A DNA stretch of 20,307 nucleotides from a virus, in the IMG/VR virus record IMGVR_UViG_3300017706_001303, positions 1-20,307 of that record, one strand, 5' to 3'. Below are positions 6,914-15,224 of the stretch, piece by piece. Within the stretch, counting starts at the first letter, position 1. Each line of letters opens with the position of its first letter. A program made the translations under genes and the position numbers. Below the pieces are notes generated by a model. That model was not told the origin of the DNA, did no database searches, and saw nothing but the letters and a program-made list of their open reading frames with translations.

Positions 6914-7977
6914 TGCGTATAGCCTTCTTAAATGACACACATGCTGGTATTCGAGGCGGTGCACCTGTAATGATGCAGTACCAAGAAGACTTTTATACAC
7001 AAATATTTTTTCCATATTTAATAGAAAACGATATAAAGAATATTATACATCTCGGAGATTATTATGATGTGCGTAAAAACATAAATATCAGAATATTAGA
7101 GCACAATAATAGAGTGTTTCTTGACAAGCTTGATGAATATGGGATTACAATGCATATAATTCCCGGAAATCATGACGTCTACTTTAAATCTACAAATACT
7201 CCTAACTCGCTCGATGAGCTCTTAGGCCATAGATCTTCAGTCAAAATCTATAATTCGCCTGAAGTCATTGATTTTGGTGGGTATGAAGTAGCCCTTATTC
7301 CATGGATTAATAATGAAAACTACCATGACACTATGGAGTTTATAAAAAACTTAAAATCTCCGTTTGTAGGAGGTCATTTTGAGTTTAATGGGTTTGAGAT
7401 GATGAAAGGCATATTAAATACCCATGGAATGACTACAGAGCTTTTCGAAAGATTTGAGCATGTAGTGTCTGGCCATTTTCACACTAAATCTCAGCAAGGA
7501 AATGTCCAATATTTCGGCTCTCAGATGGAATTTACTTGGGCTGATTATAATGATCCTAAATATTTTCACATCCTTGACACTGAAACGAGAGACATTTCTT
7601 CTGTACATAATCCGCTCACCCTGCATCACCGCATAGATTATGATGATACTGTATATGACTATACTAAAATTAAATTTGATTTAGAAAGTATACAAAATAA
7701 ATTTGTTAAGATAATCTCGGTAAAAAAGAAAGACCCCTTTATGTTTGATCAAGTTGTCGAAAAAATAAAGGCTCTTAATCCACATGAACTTAAAATAGTA
7801 GAGACGTTTGACGAGTATTCGGGAGAAAACGTTGAAGACGGGGAAATGTCTGTAGAAGACACTGAGACTTTGATGAATAACTATATAAATTCTGTTAATA
7901 CTAATTTAGATAAAGATAGACTTAAGACTGTTATGTCTAGCCTTTATGTTGAAGCACTGAACGATGAGGTAGTTTAA
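6913..7977 (+). CDS. 47: Recombination nuclease subunit gp47 (Mre11-like)
   Basis: The 354-residue calcineurin-like phosphoesterase matches T4 gp47 (339 aa). With gp46 it forms the SbcD/Mre11-type nuclease that resects double-strand ends for recombination-dependent replication and takes part in host DNA degradation. Metal-binding motifs appear in order: D8-x-H10, GD49YYD, GNHD at 85-88, GGHFEF and SGHFH. The start ATG overlaps the gp55 stop (TAATG). The stop is only three bases before gene 46, so both subunits are translated together. Confidence 0.95.
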   Translation: MRIAFLNDTHAGIRGGAPVMMQYQEDFYTQIFFPYLIENDIKNIIHLGDYYDVRKNINIRILEHNNRVFLDKLDEYGITMHIIPGNHDVYFKSTNTPNSLDELLGHRSSVKIYNSPEVIDFGGYEVALIPWINNENYHDTMEFIKNLKSPFVGGHFEFNGFEMMKGILNTHGMTTELFERFEHVVSGHFHTKSQQGNVQYFGSQMEFTWADYNDPKYFHILDTETRDISSVHNPLTLHHRIDYDDTVYDYTKIKFDLESIQNKFVKIISVKKKDPFMFDQVVEKIKALNPHELKIVETFDEYSGENVEDGEMSVEDTETLMNNYINSVNTNLDKDRLKTVMSSLYVEALNDEVV

Positions 7978-7980
7978 TAA

Positions 7981-9702
7981 ATGTTAATTTTTAAACGTTT
8001 ACGTTGGCGCAATTTTCTTTCTACAGGTAATGAGTTCACTGAGATCCATTTAGATAAATCTCCAGCAACTCTTATCACTGGGAAAAATGGAGCAGGAAAG
8101 TCGACTCTCATTGATGCGCTGACCTTCTCTCTTTTTGGAAAACCACATAGAAATATTTCAAAACCTATGTTGATGAATAGTGTTAACAATAAGGATTGTA
8201 GAGTAGAACTTGAGTTTTCGATCGGTTCTAGAAATTTTAAAATAGTGAGAGGTATTAAGCCAGGTATTTTTGAAATATATCAAGATGGAACTATGATTAA
8301 TCAAGATGCTTCTGCCAAAGACTATCAAAAATTTTTAGAAAAAAGCATTTTAAAGCTAGATTTTAAATCTTTCCATCAGATCGTGGTATTAGGCTCATCT
8401 TCTTTTATACCATTCATGCAATTGCCAGTTAATAAGCGCCGCGAGATAGTTGAAAATATATTAGACATTGACATATTCTCTAAAATGAACAATCTTCTAA
8501 AGCAGAGAGTTACCGAAGTTAAAAACCAGGTTTTTAAAATAGAAAATGCTATAGAGCTCATTTCAAGTAAAGTAAAAAATCAGCAAACTCTTATAAACCG
8601 CATGAAGAGTAACTCAGAAGACGTTATTGAGGTAAATGAAAATAAATTGACAGACCTTAATTTAGAGCTGAGTCAATTAGAAAAATCTCGATTAGAATTA
8701 AGTAATGAACTTGAAAAACTTATGACTAAAGATTTAGAATCATTAACAGAGTCTTTGATCGTTAAGCAGAATAAATTACATAAATTTCAAACAAAATTTG
8801 AGCATGAAATCAATGACCACACTAAGCATTTAGATTTTTTCAATAATAAAGATGTATGTCCGACTTGCGATCAAAATATAAGTGAAGATACTCGAAACTC
8901 TAAAAAAGAGTATTATGAAAATCTCATAGTAAGCTCTAAAAATAATTATGAAGAGGCGTCAACTTCTTTAAACAAAACTCGAGATTCTATTGACGAAATG
9001 ACAAAATCTTTAAGTGTCATGAATGAAATTAAAGGTAATCTTAAAGTCAATTCAAAGTCTATAAATCTGACTGAAGACATGATATCTTCTATAAAAAATC
9101 AGATAGATGAGTCTCAACAAGATAATAGTGAAGCTATTAGTAAAGAAGTTGAAAAACAAAATGAGCTTCTTCTTATGAAAAACTCTCTTTATGATAAAAA
9201 ATCTACTTATATCGATGATAGAGAATATTATGTCGCAGCTTCAGAACTTTTAAAAGACACTGGAATAAAGACTAAAATCATAAAAGAATACGTACCTATT
9301 ATGAATAAGATGATTAACCAATATCTTGGCATTATGGATTTTTTCGTATCTTTCCACTTTGACGAAAATTTTAATGAAGAGATTCGAAGTAGACACAGAG
9401 ATAGTTTTAAATATAGCTCCTTTTCTGAAGGAGAAAAATCTAGAATAGACCTATCTTTGCTCTTTACGTGGAGGCATATAGCGAAACTTAAGAATAGCAC
9501 AAATACGAATTTGTTAATATTGGATGAAACTTTTGACAGTTCAGTCGATTCAAATGGTATGGGATCAATCCAGAGTATACTGCACACACTAACTGATACG
9601 AGTGTTTTTGTAATATCTCACCGGGAGTCTATGGAAGATAGTGAGCTTTTTCGAAATAAAATCACATTCGTTAAAGATGGAAACTTTTCTAAAATGGTAT
9701 AA
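7981..9702 (+). CDS. 46: Recombination ATPase subunit gp46 (Rad50-like)
   Basis: The 573-residue SMC/Rad50-family ATPase is equivalent to T4 gp46 (560 aa). Walker A GKNGAGKST lies at 34-42. Long coiled-coil arms flank a zinc-hook CPTC with Cys293 and Cys296. The ABC signature FSEGEKSR starts at 481, Walker B LLILDE is at 511-516, and a VISHRE switch His follows. It partners gp47 in DNA end resection. The start ATG lies directly after the gp47 stop. The first codons contain another TAAACGTTTA (7992-8001), but no -10 box follows it. Confidence 0.96.
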   Translation: MLIFKRLRWRNFLSTGNEFTEIHLDKSPATLITGKNGAGKSTLIDALTFSLFGKPHRNISKPMLMNSVNNKDCRVELEFSIGSRNFKIVRGIKPGIFEIYQDGTMINQDASAKDYQKFLEKSILKLDFKSFHQIVVLGSSSFIPFMQLPVNKRREIVENILDIDIFSKMNNLLKQRVTEVKNQVFKIENAIELISSKVKNQQTLINRMKSNSEDVIEVNENKLTDLNLELSQLEKSRLELSNELEKLMTKDLESLTESLIVKQNKLHKFQTKFEHEINDHTKHLDFFNNKDVCPTCDQNISEDTRNSKKEYYENLIVSSKNNYEEASTSLNKTRDSIDEMTKSLSVMNEIKGNLKVNSKSINLTEDMISSIKNQIDESQQDNSEAISKEVEKQNELLLMKNSLYDKKSTYIDDREYYVAASELLKDTGIKTKIIKEYVPIMNKMINQYLGIMDFFVSFHFDENFNEEIRSRHRDSFKYSSFSEGEKSRIDLSLLFTWRHIAKLKNSTNTNLLILDETFDSSVDSNGMGSIQSILHTLTDTSVFVISHRESMEDSELFRNKITFVKDGNFSKMV

Positions 9703-9704
9703 AC

Positions 9705-9723
9705 TTATAACAAAATGTTATAA
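9705..9723 (+). other. AT-only inverted repeat after gene 46
   Basis: TTATAAC (9705-9711) and GTTATAA (9717-9723) form a perfect seven-pair arm around AAAAT. It lies between the gene 46 stop and the next promoter. It could act as a weak terminator or an operator, but it is too AT-rich for a confident terminator call. Confidence 0.3.
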
Positions 9724-9731
9724 AAAGACTG

Positions 9732-9760
9732 TATACATTTAGAGGTTATTTTGATATAAT
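9732..9760 (+). promoter_or_regulatory. Sigma70-type promoter of the peptidase/VWA gene
   Basis: TATACA (9732-9737), 17 bases and TATAAT (9755-9760), with TGA just before the -10 (extended -10), stand about 30 bases upstream of the 9790 start. The -10 context TTGATATAATA is shared with the promoters at 11734 and 18273. Confidence 0.75.
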
Positions 9761-9789
9761 ATACCCCTAAATGGAGAAAACCTTATATT

Positions 9790-11718
9790 ATGAAAAAATC
9801 TCAAGAGTTAATAGCAAAGCTTCTCGCTGCAGAAAACATAACTTTAGTTGAAAAACCTTCTCCTACAGCGAGCTTTGACTTATCTAACAGGACATTATGT
9901 ATTCCAAATTGGGATAACATCAGTGATGATATTCGTTTGATGATGATTACCCATGAAGTAAGTCATGCCCTAAATACTCCCCTTGAAGGTTGGCACTCGT
10001 CAATAGTAGATCACGGAGTAAACAAAACAATCTTAAACATTGTTGAAGATGCTAGAATCGAGCGCCTTATAACAAAAACTTACCCGGGACTTAAAGGAAT
10101 ATTTGCTAAAGGTTATAAAGACCTTATTGCTGCCCGTTCGGACTTTTTTGGCAATATTGAATCTTTAAAAACCTTAGATGCTTTAAATACTAAAGCTAAA
10201 TTAAGACATTTAATCCACATAGAGTTTGATGAGCAAACTCAAGAATTCTTTGATAAAATGCATAGCACAAATACATTTGAAGAAGTTGTTGACCTTGCCA
10301 AAGAAATTCAAGAATGGTTGAAAAGTACTCCAAAAAATGAAGACGATCAACAACAGGCACAGAATAAGCAAAGCGGTAGTTCAGATGCGCAGCCAGAAGA
10401 AAGCCAATCAGATGAGCAGCCAGAAGAAAGCCAATCAGATGAGCAGCCAGAAGAAAGCCAATCAGATGAGCAGCCAGAAGACGAGTTTAAATCAGATCTA
10501 GATGATATTTTACGAGATTTTGACGATGAAACAGAAAAATCTTTTGAAGAAGGCCGTCAATTCTCATTGATGTCGTTAGATAATATCGATAGATTAAACC
10601 ATAAATATGAAGAATTAAATGTTAGGTATTATGGCAAAAGCATATCTAACTCAGAGTATAAAGAATTTTTATCTTTAAATAAGAAATCTTTGTCCGTAAT
10701 GATTAACGAATTTAATCGAAAAAAATCTGCCAACCAATATAAAAAGAATTTTGAATCTAAAACTGGAGAATTAGACTTAAACAAAATTCATTCATATAAA
10801 ACTTCAGAAGACATTTTTCTGCGTAACTCTATAACTCCAGACTCAGTTAATCACGGTATGATCATATTGCTAGACTATTCTGCATCTATGAATCTTTTAC
10901 GTAAAAAAATGTTTCAGCAAGCAATATTGCTTGCTAAGTTTTGCCAAAAGGTAGGAGTCGATCTTCAAATTATAGGATTTACTACTTACAATTATAAACC
11001 AATAAATTTTGAATTCTATAATAGCAAATCTAAGAATAAAGAGATACAGCTTCTAGATATGTTTAACAATTCAAACGGAGACAATATTTACCAATTTTAT
11101 ACCCGGGAACAACTTGGCTATCCTATTTCGATGTCAGGTACTCCTACAATCGAGGCTACACTTATGATTGAGCAATCTCTAAAAGAATTGCTTAGATCTA
11201 AGCAAAAACAACATTTTGTCCTTATGACCGATGGATCGATCACCCGTAGAGATTTTTCTGCTCGCAGCAATAAGCTAGATCTAGATTTTCTTGGAAAACG
11301 TACTAGAGTAGTTGACGCTAAAAAAGATCACTGGGAGCCTTTATCGGAAATATACAGCAAAATGGTAGATGTTATAAAAAAATCCGGAATATCTACTACG
11401 ATAATCCATATGGACTATGAGAATATGACGAGGTCTATACGAAAAATGTATAACAATTCTAATGACCGAAATACAAGTTTTCATATAATTAAAAACTCAA
11501 AGGTGAAAAGAAACCAAACATTCTTTGAAATATCTGATAAGTATGATAAACCTTATGGATTTGATAACGCTGCAGTGATATTGAATAACGAAGGATTAAA
11601 AGAGTTAGATATTGATGATTCTAACAAAAAAACCATCGAAAGATCTTTTAAGTCTGCAATGGTAGAAAATAAAAGACAACAAGAATTAGCAAAATACTTT
11701 GGAAAAATATTTGCATAA
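9790..11718 (+). CDS. CobT-like protein: HExxH metalloprotease-like N-terminus plus VWA domain
   Basis: The 642-residue protein belongs to the CobT/VWA family carried by many marine T4-like phages, often labelled peptidase or cobalamin biosynthesis CobT. Near the N-terminus ITHEVSHALNTP gives a zinc-type HExxH (H55, E56, H59), with NIVEDARIERL downstream as a possible third-ligand segment. A low-complexity acidic linker (about 184-245) includes a nine-residue tandem repeat. The C-terminal VWA domain has a MIDAS motif D362-Y-S-A-S366 and T480-D-G-S. The next gene encodes a MoxR/CobS-type AAA+ ATPase, the usual partner of such VWA proteins. I see no evidence for cobalt chelation as such; a remodelling or proteolytic machine is inference. 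Confidence 0.85.
   Translation: MKKSQELIAKLLAAENITLVEKPSPTASFDLSNRTLCIPNWDNISDDIRLMMITHEVSHALNTPLEGWHSSIVDHGVNKTILNIVEDARIERLITKTYPGLKGIFAKGYKDLIAARSDFFGNIESLKTLDALNTKAKLRHLIHIEFDEQTQEFFDKMHSTNTFEEVVDLAKEIQEWLKSTPKNEDDQQQAQNKQSGSSDAQPEESQSDEQPEESQSDEQPEESQSDEQPEDEFKSDLDDILRDFDDETEKSFEEGRQFSLMSLDNIDRLNHKYEELNVRYYGKSISNSEYKEFLSLNKKSLSVMINEFNRKKSANQYKKNFESKTGELDLNKIHSYKTSEDIFLRNSITPDSVNHGMIILLDYSASMNLLRKKMFQQAILLAKFCQKVGVDLQIIGFTTYNYKPINFEFYNSKSKNKEIQLLDMFNNSNGDNIYQFYTREQLGYPISMSGTPTIEATLMIEQSLKELLRSKQKQHFVLMTDGSITRRDFSARSNKLDLDFLGKRTRVVDAKKDHWEPLSEIYSKMVDVIKKSGISTTIIHMDYENMTRSIRKMYNNSNDRNTSFHIIKNSKVKRNQTFFEISDKYDKPYGFDNAAVILNNEGLKELDIDDSNKKTIERSFKSAMVENKRQQELAKYFGKIFA
10384..10482 (+). repeat. 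27-bp tandem repeat inside the CobT-like gene
   Basis: Three consecutive 27-base units (10384-10410, 10411-10437, 10438-10464) and a partial fourth (to 10482) encode D-[AE]-Q-P-E-E-S-Q-S. Units two and three are identical, and the first differs only in encoding Ala for Glu. They form a flexible acidic linker. Near-identity at the DNA level points to recent expansion by slippage or unequal recombination. Confidence 0.9.
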
Positions 11719-11733
11719 AAGTGAAAATAAACG

Positions 11734-11761
11734 TTTACTTTTACAGAGATCTTGATATAAT
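11734..11761 (+). promoter_or_regulatory. Sigma70-type promoter of the MoxR/CobS-like gene
   Basis: TTTACT (11734-11739), 16 bases and TATAAT (11756-11761), with TGA as an extended -10, precede the 11793 start. AAAATAAACGTTTAC at 11724-11738 is identical to the element before gene 55, including the TAAACGTTTA palindrome over the -35. Confidence 0.75.
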
Positions 11762-11792
11762 AGTACCATAAATTGATGAAGGAACTTATACT

Positions 11793-13016
11793 ATGAATAA
11801 CCAAAATGCTTTCGATTTTTTCTTAAAATCTTTCCCTCACGAAGCGACTGTTTATAAAGCAAGAAAAACTTTATGCAAAGCTCATTACGATGTATCAAAC
11901 GAAGATATAAAAATGTTTATGGCGAAAGGAATGTATTTTAAAGATTCAGCAAAAGGGTCTAAAAGATACTATCGTGATATTTATTCTCTGGAGAAACCTT
12001 CTCTAAATGAAACAATCAAAGAGACCTTTAAGATGAAAGATACCACTCTTGTCGAACAAAATGAAATTAAAATTCCAGAGCTCTCTTCGTCATATGTTTC
12101 TTGGGGATTTTTCAGTGACTTAACAAAAATCTTAAAAAGCAAAATGTTTTTTCCAGTCTACATCGGCGGTGTTTCTGGTAACGGAAAAACTATGATGTGT
12201 ATGCAGGCTGCTGCAAAGGCAAAAAGAAAACTAATTAGAGTTCAAATTACGCCTGAAACTGATGAATCTGACCTTATTGGTGGCTTTCGTCTCGTTAATG
12301 GTGATACTGTTTTCGAAGAAGGTCCGGCTATTAAAGCTATGAAAGAAGGTGCGATTCTTCTTTTAGATGAAATTGATCGCGGTACAAATAAAATTATGTG
12401 TTTGCAAGGTATTGCTGAAGGTAGTCCTTATTATGTGAAAAAAATTAATAAGGTTATCACTCCTAAAGAAGGTTTTCAAATACTAGCAACTGCAAACACG
12501 AAGGGAAGAGGTTGTGATGACGGTCGCTATTCAGCGGCTTCAATCATCGATGATGCGTTCTTGGAGAGATTTCCAGCGACTGTCACACAACCTTTCCCAT
12601 CAAATGGTGTAGAGTCTAAGATTCTAGCTGCCCATTTTATGAGTTATACCGGAGAAACTAACGATACTCTTACTGAGTATTTGATGCAATGGTCTCATAA
12701 TATCCGTAAAGTATACGAAGAAGATGCTATATCAGATGTTATTTCTACAAGACGCCTATGTCACATAATCCAAACATATTCGATATTTGGAGATCTTAAG
12801 AAAGCTGTATCAATGTGCATTAGCCGATACGAAGAAGAAACTAAACAATCTATGATGGTTCTACTAGACGCAGTTATTCCTAAAGAAACTGATGAGGACC
12901 CAAAGAAAGCCATGGATAGTTTTTTCGAAGATATAGAAAACCCTTTTATCGATACACCGCAGTCTAGAGCGGCTAAAGCTAAACCTAGAACTCTTGATGC
13001 CAATTACCCATTTTAA
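11793..13016 (+). CDS. MoxR/CobS-type AAA+ ATPase
   Basis: The 407-residue AAA+ protein has Walker A GGVSGNGKTM at 125-134, Walker B ILLLDEIDRG at 188-197, sensor-1 ATANT at 232-236 and a DDAFLERF arginine-finger segment at 253-260. It also has the ESDLIGGF loop typical of MoxR/CobS proteins. It is the CobS-like member often found in marine T4-like phages. In cells MoxR ATPases work with VWA-domain partners, and here the VWA protein is the immediately preceding gene with its own promoter. The product therefore probably assembles a ring that acts with the CobT-like protein on an unknown target. The C-terminal QSRAAKAKPR tail is basic. Confidence 0.9.
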   Translation: MNNQNAFDFFLKSFPHEATVYKARKTLCKAHYDVSNEDIKMFMAKGMYFKDSAKGSKRYYRDIYSLEKPSLNETIKETFKMKDTTLVEQNEIKIPELSSSYVSWGFFSDLTKILKSKMFFPVYIGGVSGNGKTMMCMQAAAKAKRKLIRVQITPETDESDLIGGFRLVNGDTVFEEGPAIKAMKEGAILLLDEIDRGTNKIMCLQGIAEGSPYYVKKINKVITPKEGFQILATANTKGRGCDDGRYSAASIIDDAFLERFPATVTQPFPSNGVESKILAAHFMSYTGETNDTLTEYLMQWSHNIRKVYEEDAISDVISTRRLCHIIQTYSIFGDLKKAVSMCISRYEEETKQSMMVLLDAVIPKETDEDPKKAMDSFFEDIENPFIDTPQSRAAKAKPRTLDANYPF

Positions 13017-13037
13017 TTAACTAACGGAGAAACAAAA

Positions 13038-13706
13038 ATGAAGCTATCTCAATCTACGATTGACGTCTTAAAAAACTTTAGTACTATAAATTCTAATATA
13101 GTCATCTCACCAGGAAGTGAATTAGCTACCGTAGCTGAAGCAAAGAACGTGATGGCCGAAGCGACCATAACTGAGACATTTGACTCTGAAATTGGAATTT
13201 ATGATCTTGGTGAGTTTTTAAGCATTTACGGTATGTTTACTGACCCTACGATTGAAGCTAAAGGTTCTGAACATATCTTGATTAAAGAGTCCGGCCGCTC
13301 AGTAAAATATTACTTAAGTGATTCGTCAATGCTCACAAGTCCATCTAAAAAGATTAAGATGCCTTCTACTGATATTGAATTTACTCTTTCACCAGAAGAC
13401 TTAAATTCTATCCGTAAAGCATCTTCAGCTCTTGGCTGTTCTGATCTAGTAATTACTAATGAAGAAGGAAAGCTTAAAGCTTTAGTTACTGATATTTCAA
13501 ATGACACCTCTAACGAGTTTGCTATCGATTTATCTGGAACTGTAGACGAAGACCTAAGTTTTAAAATCGTTTTTGCTGTCAAAAGTTTAAAAATTGTTGA
13601 CAACACCTATACGGTATCAATCAGTAAGAAGAATATTTCTAAATTTGTTTCTTCTGATATTACCTATTACATCGCCCTTGAAAAATCATCTAAATTTGGA
13701 GCATAA
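13038..13706 (+). CDS. 45: DNA polymerase sliding clamp (T4 gp45-like)
   Basis: At 222 residues this matches T4 gp45 (228 aa), the trimeric clamp that tethers gp43 to DNA and also activates late transcription through gp55 and gp33. The N-terminal MKLSQSTIDVLKNFSTINSN resembles T4 MKLSKDTTALLKNFATINSG, and IYDLGEFLSIYGMF resembles IYDLNGFLGILSLV. The rest is beta-rich as expected. A GGAGA Shine-Dalgarno lies nine bases before the start. The gene follows the ATPase by only 21 bases, so it is probably transcribed with it from the 11734 promoter. Confidence 0.95.
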   Translation: MKLSQSTIDVLKNFSTINSNIVISPGSELATVAEAKNVMAEATITETFDSEIGIYDLGEFLSIYGMFTDPTIEAKGSEHILIKESGRSVKYYLSDSSMLTSPSKKIKMPSTDIEFTLSPEDLNSIRKASSALGCSDLVITNEEGKLKALVTDISNDTSNEFAIDLSGTVDEDLSFKIVFAVKSLKIVDNTYTVSISKKNISKFVSSDITYYIALEKSSKFGA

Positions 13707-13707
13707 A

Positions 13708-13959
13708 ATGAAAGACCAAACCACATCAAATAAACCAGAGCAGGACTTAAGCTCAGAACAAGAAACTGCTACGAGTGAAGTCGAAGTACCTCGAATTGAA
13801 CTTTCTGACTTAGTCGATTGTGTAAAAGTTATCGATCTTTGTTCTACTCGAGGAGCCTTTAAAGGCGCTGAATTAGAAGCCATTGGTACTTTAAGAAAGC
13901 GCCTAATTGTTTTCGTTAACCACAACGCGCCTGACCAAGAAACTACAGAAAAGGAATAA
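13708..13959 (+). CDS. Small conserved-type phage protein, function unknown
   Basis: The 83-residue protein starts at the ATG one base after the gp45 stop. An upstream extension of the frame would lie inside gp45 and is not credible. The first 28 residues are hydrophilic and probably disordered (Gln, Ser, Thr, Glu). The remainder, IELSDLVDCVKVIDLCSTRGAFKGAELEAIGTLRKRLIVFVN, looks like a compact helical unit with an R-G-A-F-K-G turn. I have an impression of similar short proteins beside clamp genes in marine T4-like phages but cannot name a family. Position suggests a link to replication or late transcription, which is inference. Confidence 0.7.
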   Translation: MKDQTTSNKPEQDLSSEQETATSEVEVPRIELSDLVDCVKVIDLCSTRGAFKGAELEAIGTLRKRLIVFVNHNAPDQETTEKE

Positions 13960-13961
13960 AC

Positions 13962-14207
13962 ATGATTAGTACTCCAAACGATAGAAAAATATTAAAAGAC
14001 GCTATCCGTGAAGTTTCAGATTCTCTTACTCGGACTCAAAGCGAATCAGAGCATCGATCGTCTATTTACGAAAATCTTAAAGATAAAGTAGATATTAGTA
14101 AAAGTAATTTCAATAAGCTATGCAAACGTTATTTTAAACAGGATTTGTCGGAGGTTCAATCCGAAACTCAAGAGTTGGTAGATTTATATACTGAAATCTT
14201 TGAATAG
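13962..14207 (+). CDS. dsbA: DsbA-like double-stranded DNA-binding protein
   Basis: The 81-residue protein resembles T4 DsbA (89 aa), a small dsDNA-binding protein reported to bind late promoter regions and enhance late transcription. The match is best in the C-terminal half: KVDISKSNFNKLCKRYFKQD, then SETQELVDLYTEIFE, against T4 ELGVDGKMFNRLLALYHKDN and ETEEVVELYDTVF. Length, helical pattern and the Glu-rich end agree. It follows the 83-aa gene by two bases. Neighbouring gp45 and the gp55 upstream belong to the same late transcription pathway in T4. The call is by pattern only. Confidence 0.7.
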   Translation: MISTPNDRKILKDAIREVSDSLTRTQSESEHRSSIYENLKDKVDISKSNFNKLCKRYFKQDLSEVQSETQELVDLYTEIFE

Positions 14208-14210
14208 TTA

Positions 14211-14239
14211 TTTACTTTTTTTAATAACTGTTATATAAT
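14211..14239 (+). promoter_or_regulatory. Sigma70-type promoter of gene 44
   Basis: TTTACT (14211-14216), 17 bases and TATAAT (14234-14239) followed by AGT lie between the dsbA stop and gene 44. The predicted start near 14246 falls inside the hairpin at 14242-14265. Confidence 0.78.
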
Positions 14240-14241
14240 AG

Positions 14242-14271
14242 TAGGACGTTAGCAATAGCGTCCTAATTTTT
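14242..14271 (+). terminator. GNRA-capped hairpin with T run before gene 44
   Basis: TAGGACGTTA (14242-14251) pairs with TAGCGTCCTA (14256-14265), with a single G-U pair, around a GCAA tetraloop, followed by ATTTTT (14266-14271). For transcripts arriving from gene 45 this is a complete intrinsic terminator. For transcripts starting at the 14211 promoter (start near 14246) part of the 5' arm is missing, so a shorter hairpin would cap the message instead. Confidence 0.65.
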
Positions 14272-14291
14272 ACACTAAGGAATATTATATT

Positions 14292-15224
14292 ATGTCTGAT
14301 GATTTTTTGTTTGTTGAGCGATATAGACCTAAACTATTAAGTGAATGTATTCTCTCTACCACAATGGCTGAAACTTTTTATGGCATTGTGAAAGCCGGCC
14401 AACTTCAAAACATGTTATTTTCTGGAACTGCTGGCACAGGAAAAACAACTGTCGCAAAAGCTCTTTGTAATGAACTCGATCTCGATTATATCGTAATCAA
14501 TGGATCGATGGATGCAAATATGGATGCTCTGCGAGGTAAAATAAAACAATTCGCTTCATCAATTTCTCTCAGCGGAGGATATAAAGTAGTAATACTAGAC
14601 GAAGCAGATTACCTTTCCCCTCAAGTACAAGCTTCTTTACGTGGGTTTATCGAAGAATTCTCAAATAACTGTAGGTTCATTCTTACTTGTAATTTTAAAA
14701 ACAGAATTATTGAACCTATTCATTCAAGATGTTCGAACTATGAATTCAATCTAACTGGCACTGAAAAGGGTAAGCTCGCTTTAAATTTTCTTAAGCGCCT
14801 AGTTTCTATCTGTGAAAAAGAAAATATTGAAGTTGAAAAGAAAGTTCTTGCTCAACTAGTCAATAATCATTTTCCAGATTTCCGTAGAGTTCTCAATGAA
14901 GTGCAACGATATGGTTCTAATGGACAAATCAACAGTGATATTTTGGTAAATGAAAATACGAACATTCAATTATTAATGCAATCACTAAAAGAGAAGAATT
15001 TTAAATCCATGCGGAAATGGGTAGTTGATAACGTCGATGTTGAACCTACCACAATATTTAGAATGATATACGATAACATTTTTGATTATGCTAAAGGGCA
15101 CTCTTCTGCTCAAGTAATATTGATTCTCGCTGATTATCAATATAAAAACTCATTTGTCGCCTGTAAAGAATTGAACTTAGTTGCATGTTTAGTCGAAATT
15201 ATGGGCAGTGCTGACTGGCAATAA
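14292..15224 (+). CDS. 44: Clamp loader large subunit (T4 gp44-like)
   Basis: The 310-residue AAA+ ATPase corresponds to T4 gp44 (319 aa). Four gp44 plus one gp62 open the gp45 clamp and place it on primer ends using ATP. Features: VERYRPKLLSECIL at 8-21, typical of clamp loaders; Walker A SGTAGTGKT at 44-52; Walker B/DExx ILDEADYL at 101-108; sensor-1 LTCN; and the SRC arginine-finger motif at 145-147. An AAGGA Shine-Dalgarno precedes the ATG. T4 RegA represses gene 44 translation, and a regA gene lies in the same operon. Unlike T4, gene 62 does not follow directly. Confidence 0.95.
   Translation: MSDDFLFVERYRPKLLSECILSTTMAETFYGIVKAGQLQNMLFSGTAGTGKTTVAKALCNELDLDYIVINGSMDANMDALRGKIKQFASSISLSGGYKVVILDEADYLSPQVQASLRGFIEEFSNNCRFILTCNFKNRIIEPIHSRCSNYEFNLTGTEKGKLALNFLKRLVSICEKENIEVEKKVLAQLVNNHFPDFRRVLNEVQRYGSNGQINSDILVNENTNIQLLMQSLKEKNFKSMRKWVVDNVDVEPTTIFRMIYDNIFDYAKGHSSAQVILILADYQYKNSFVACKELNLVACLVEIMGSADWQ

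Noticed and set aside
7992-8001. A fourth TAAACGTTTA at the start of gene 46
   Set aside because: It encodes part of the conserved FKRLRWRNF segment and no -10 box follows at the right distance, so it is probably chance; not called as a promoter.
10384-10482. CRISPR-like array
   Set aside because: Units are directly adjacent with no spacers and stay in frame within a coding sequence.
13594-13707. N-terminal extension of the 83-residue protein into gene 45
   Set aside because: The extra 38 codons overlap gp45 in another frame and read like noise; the ATG one base after the gp45 stop is the natural start.
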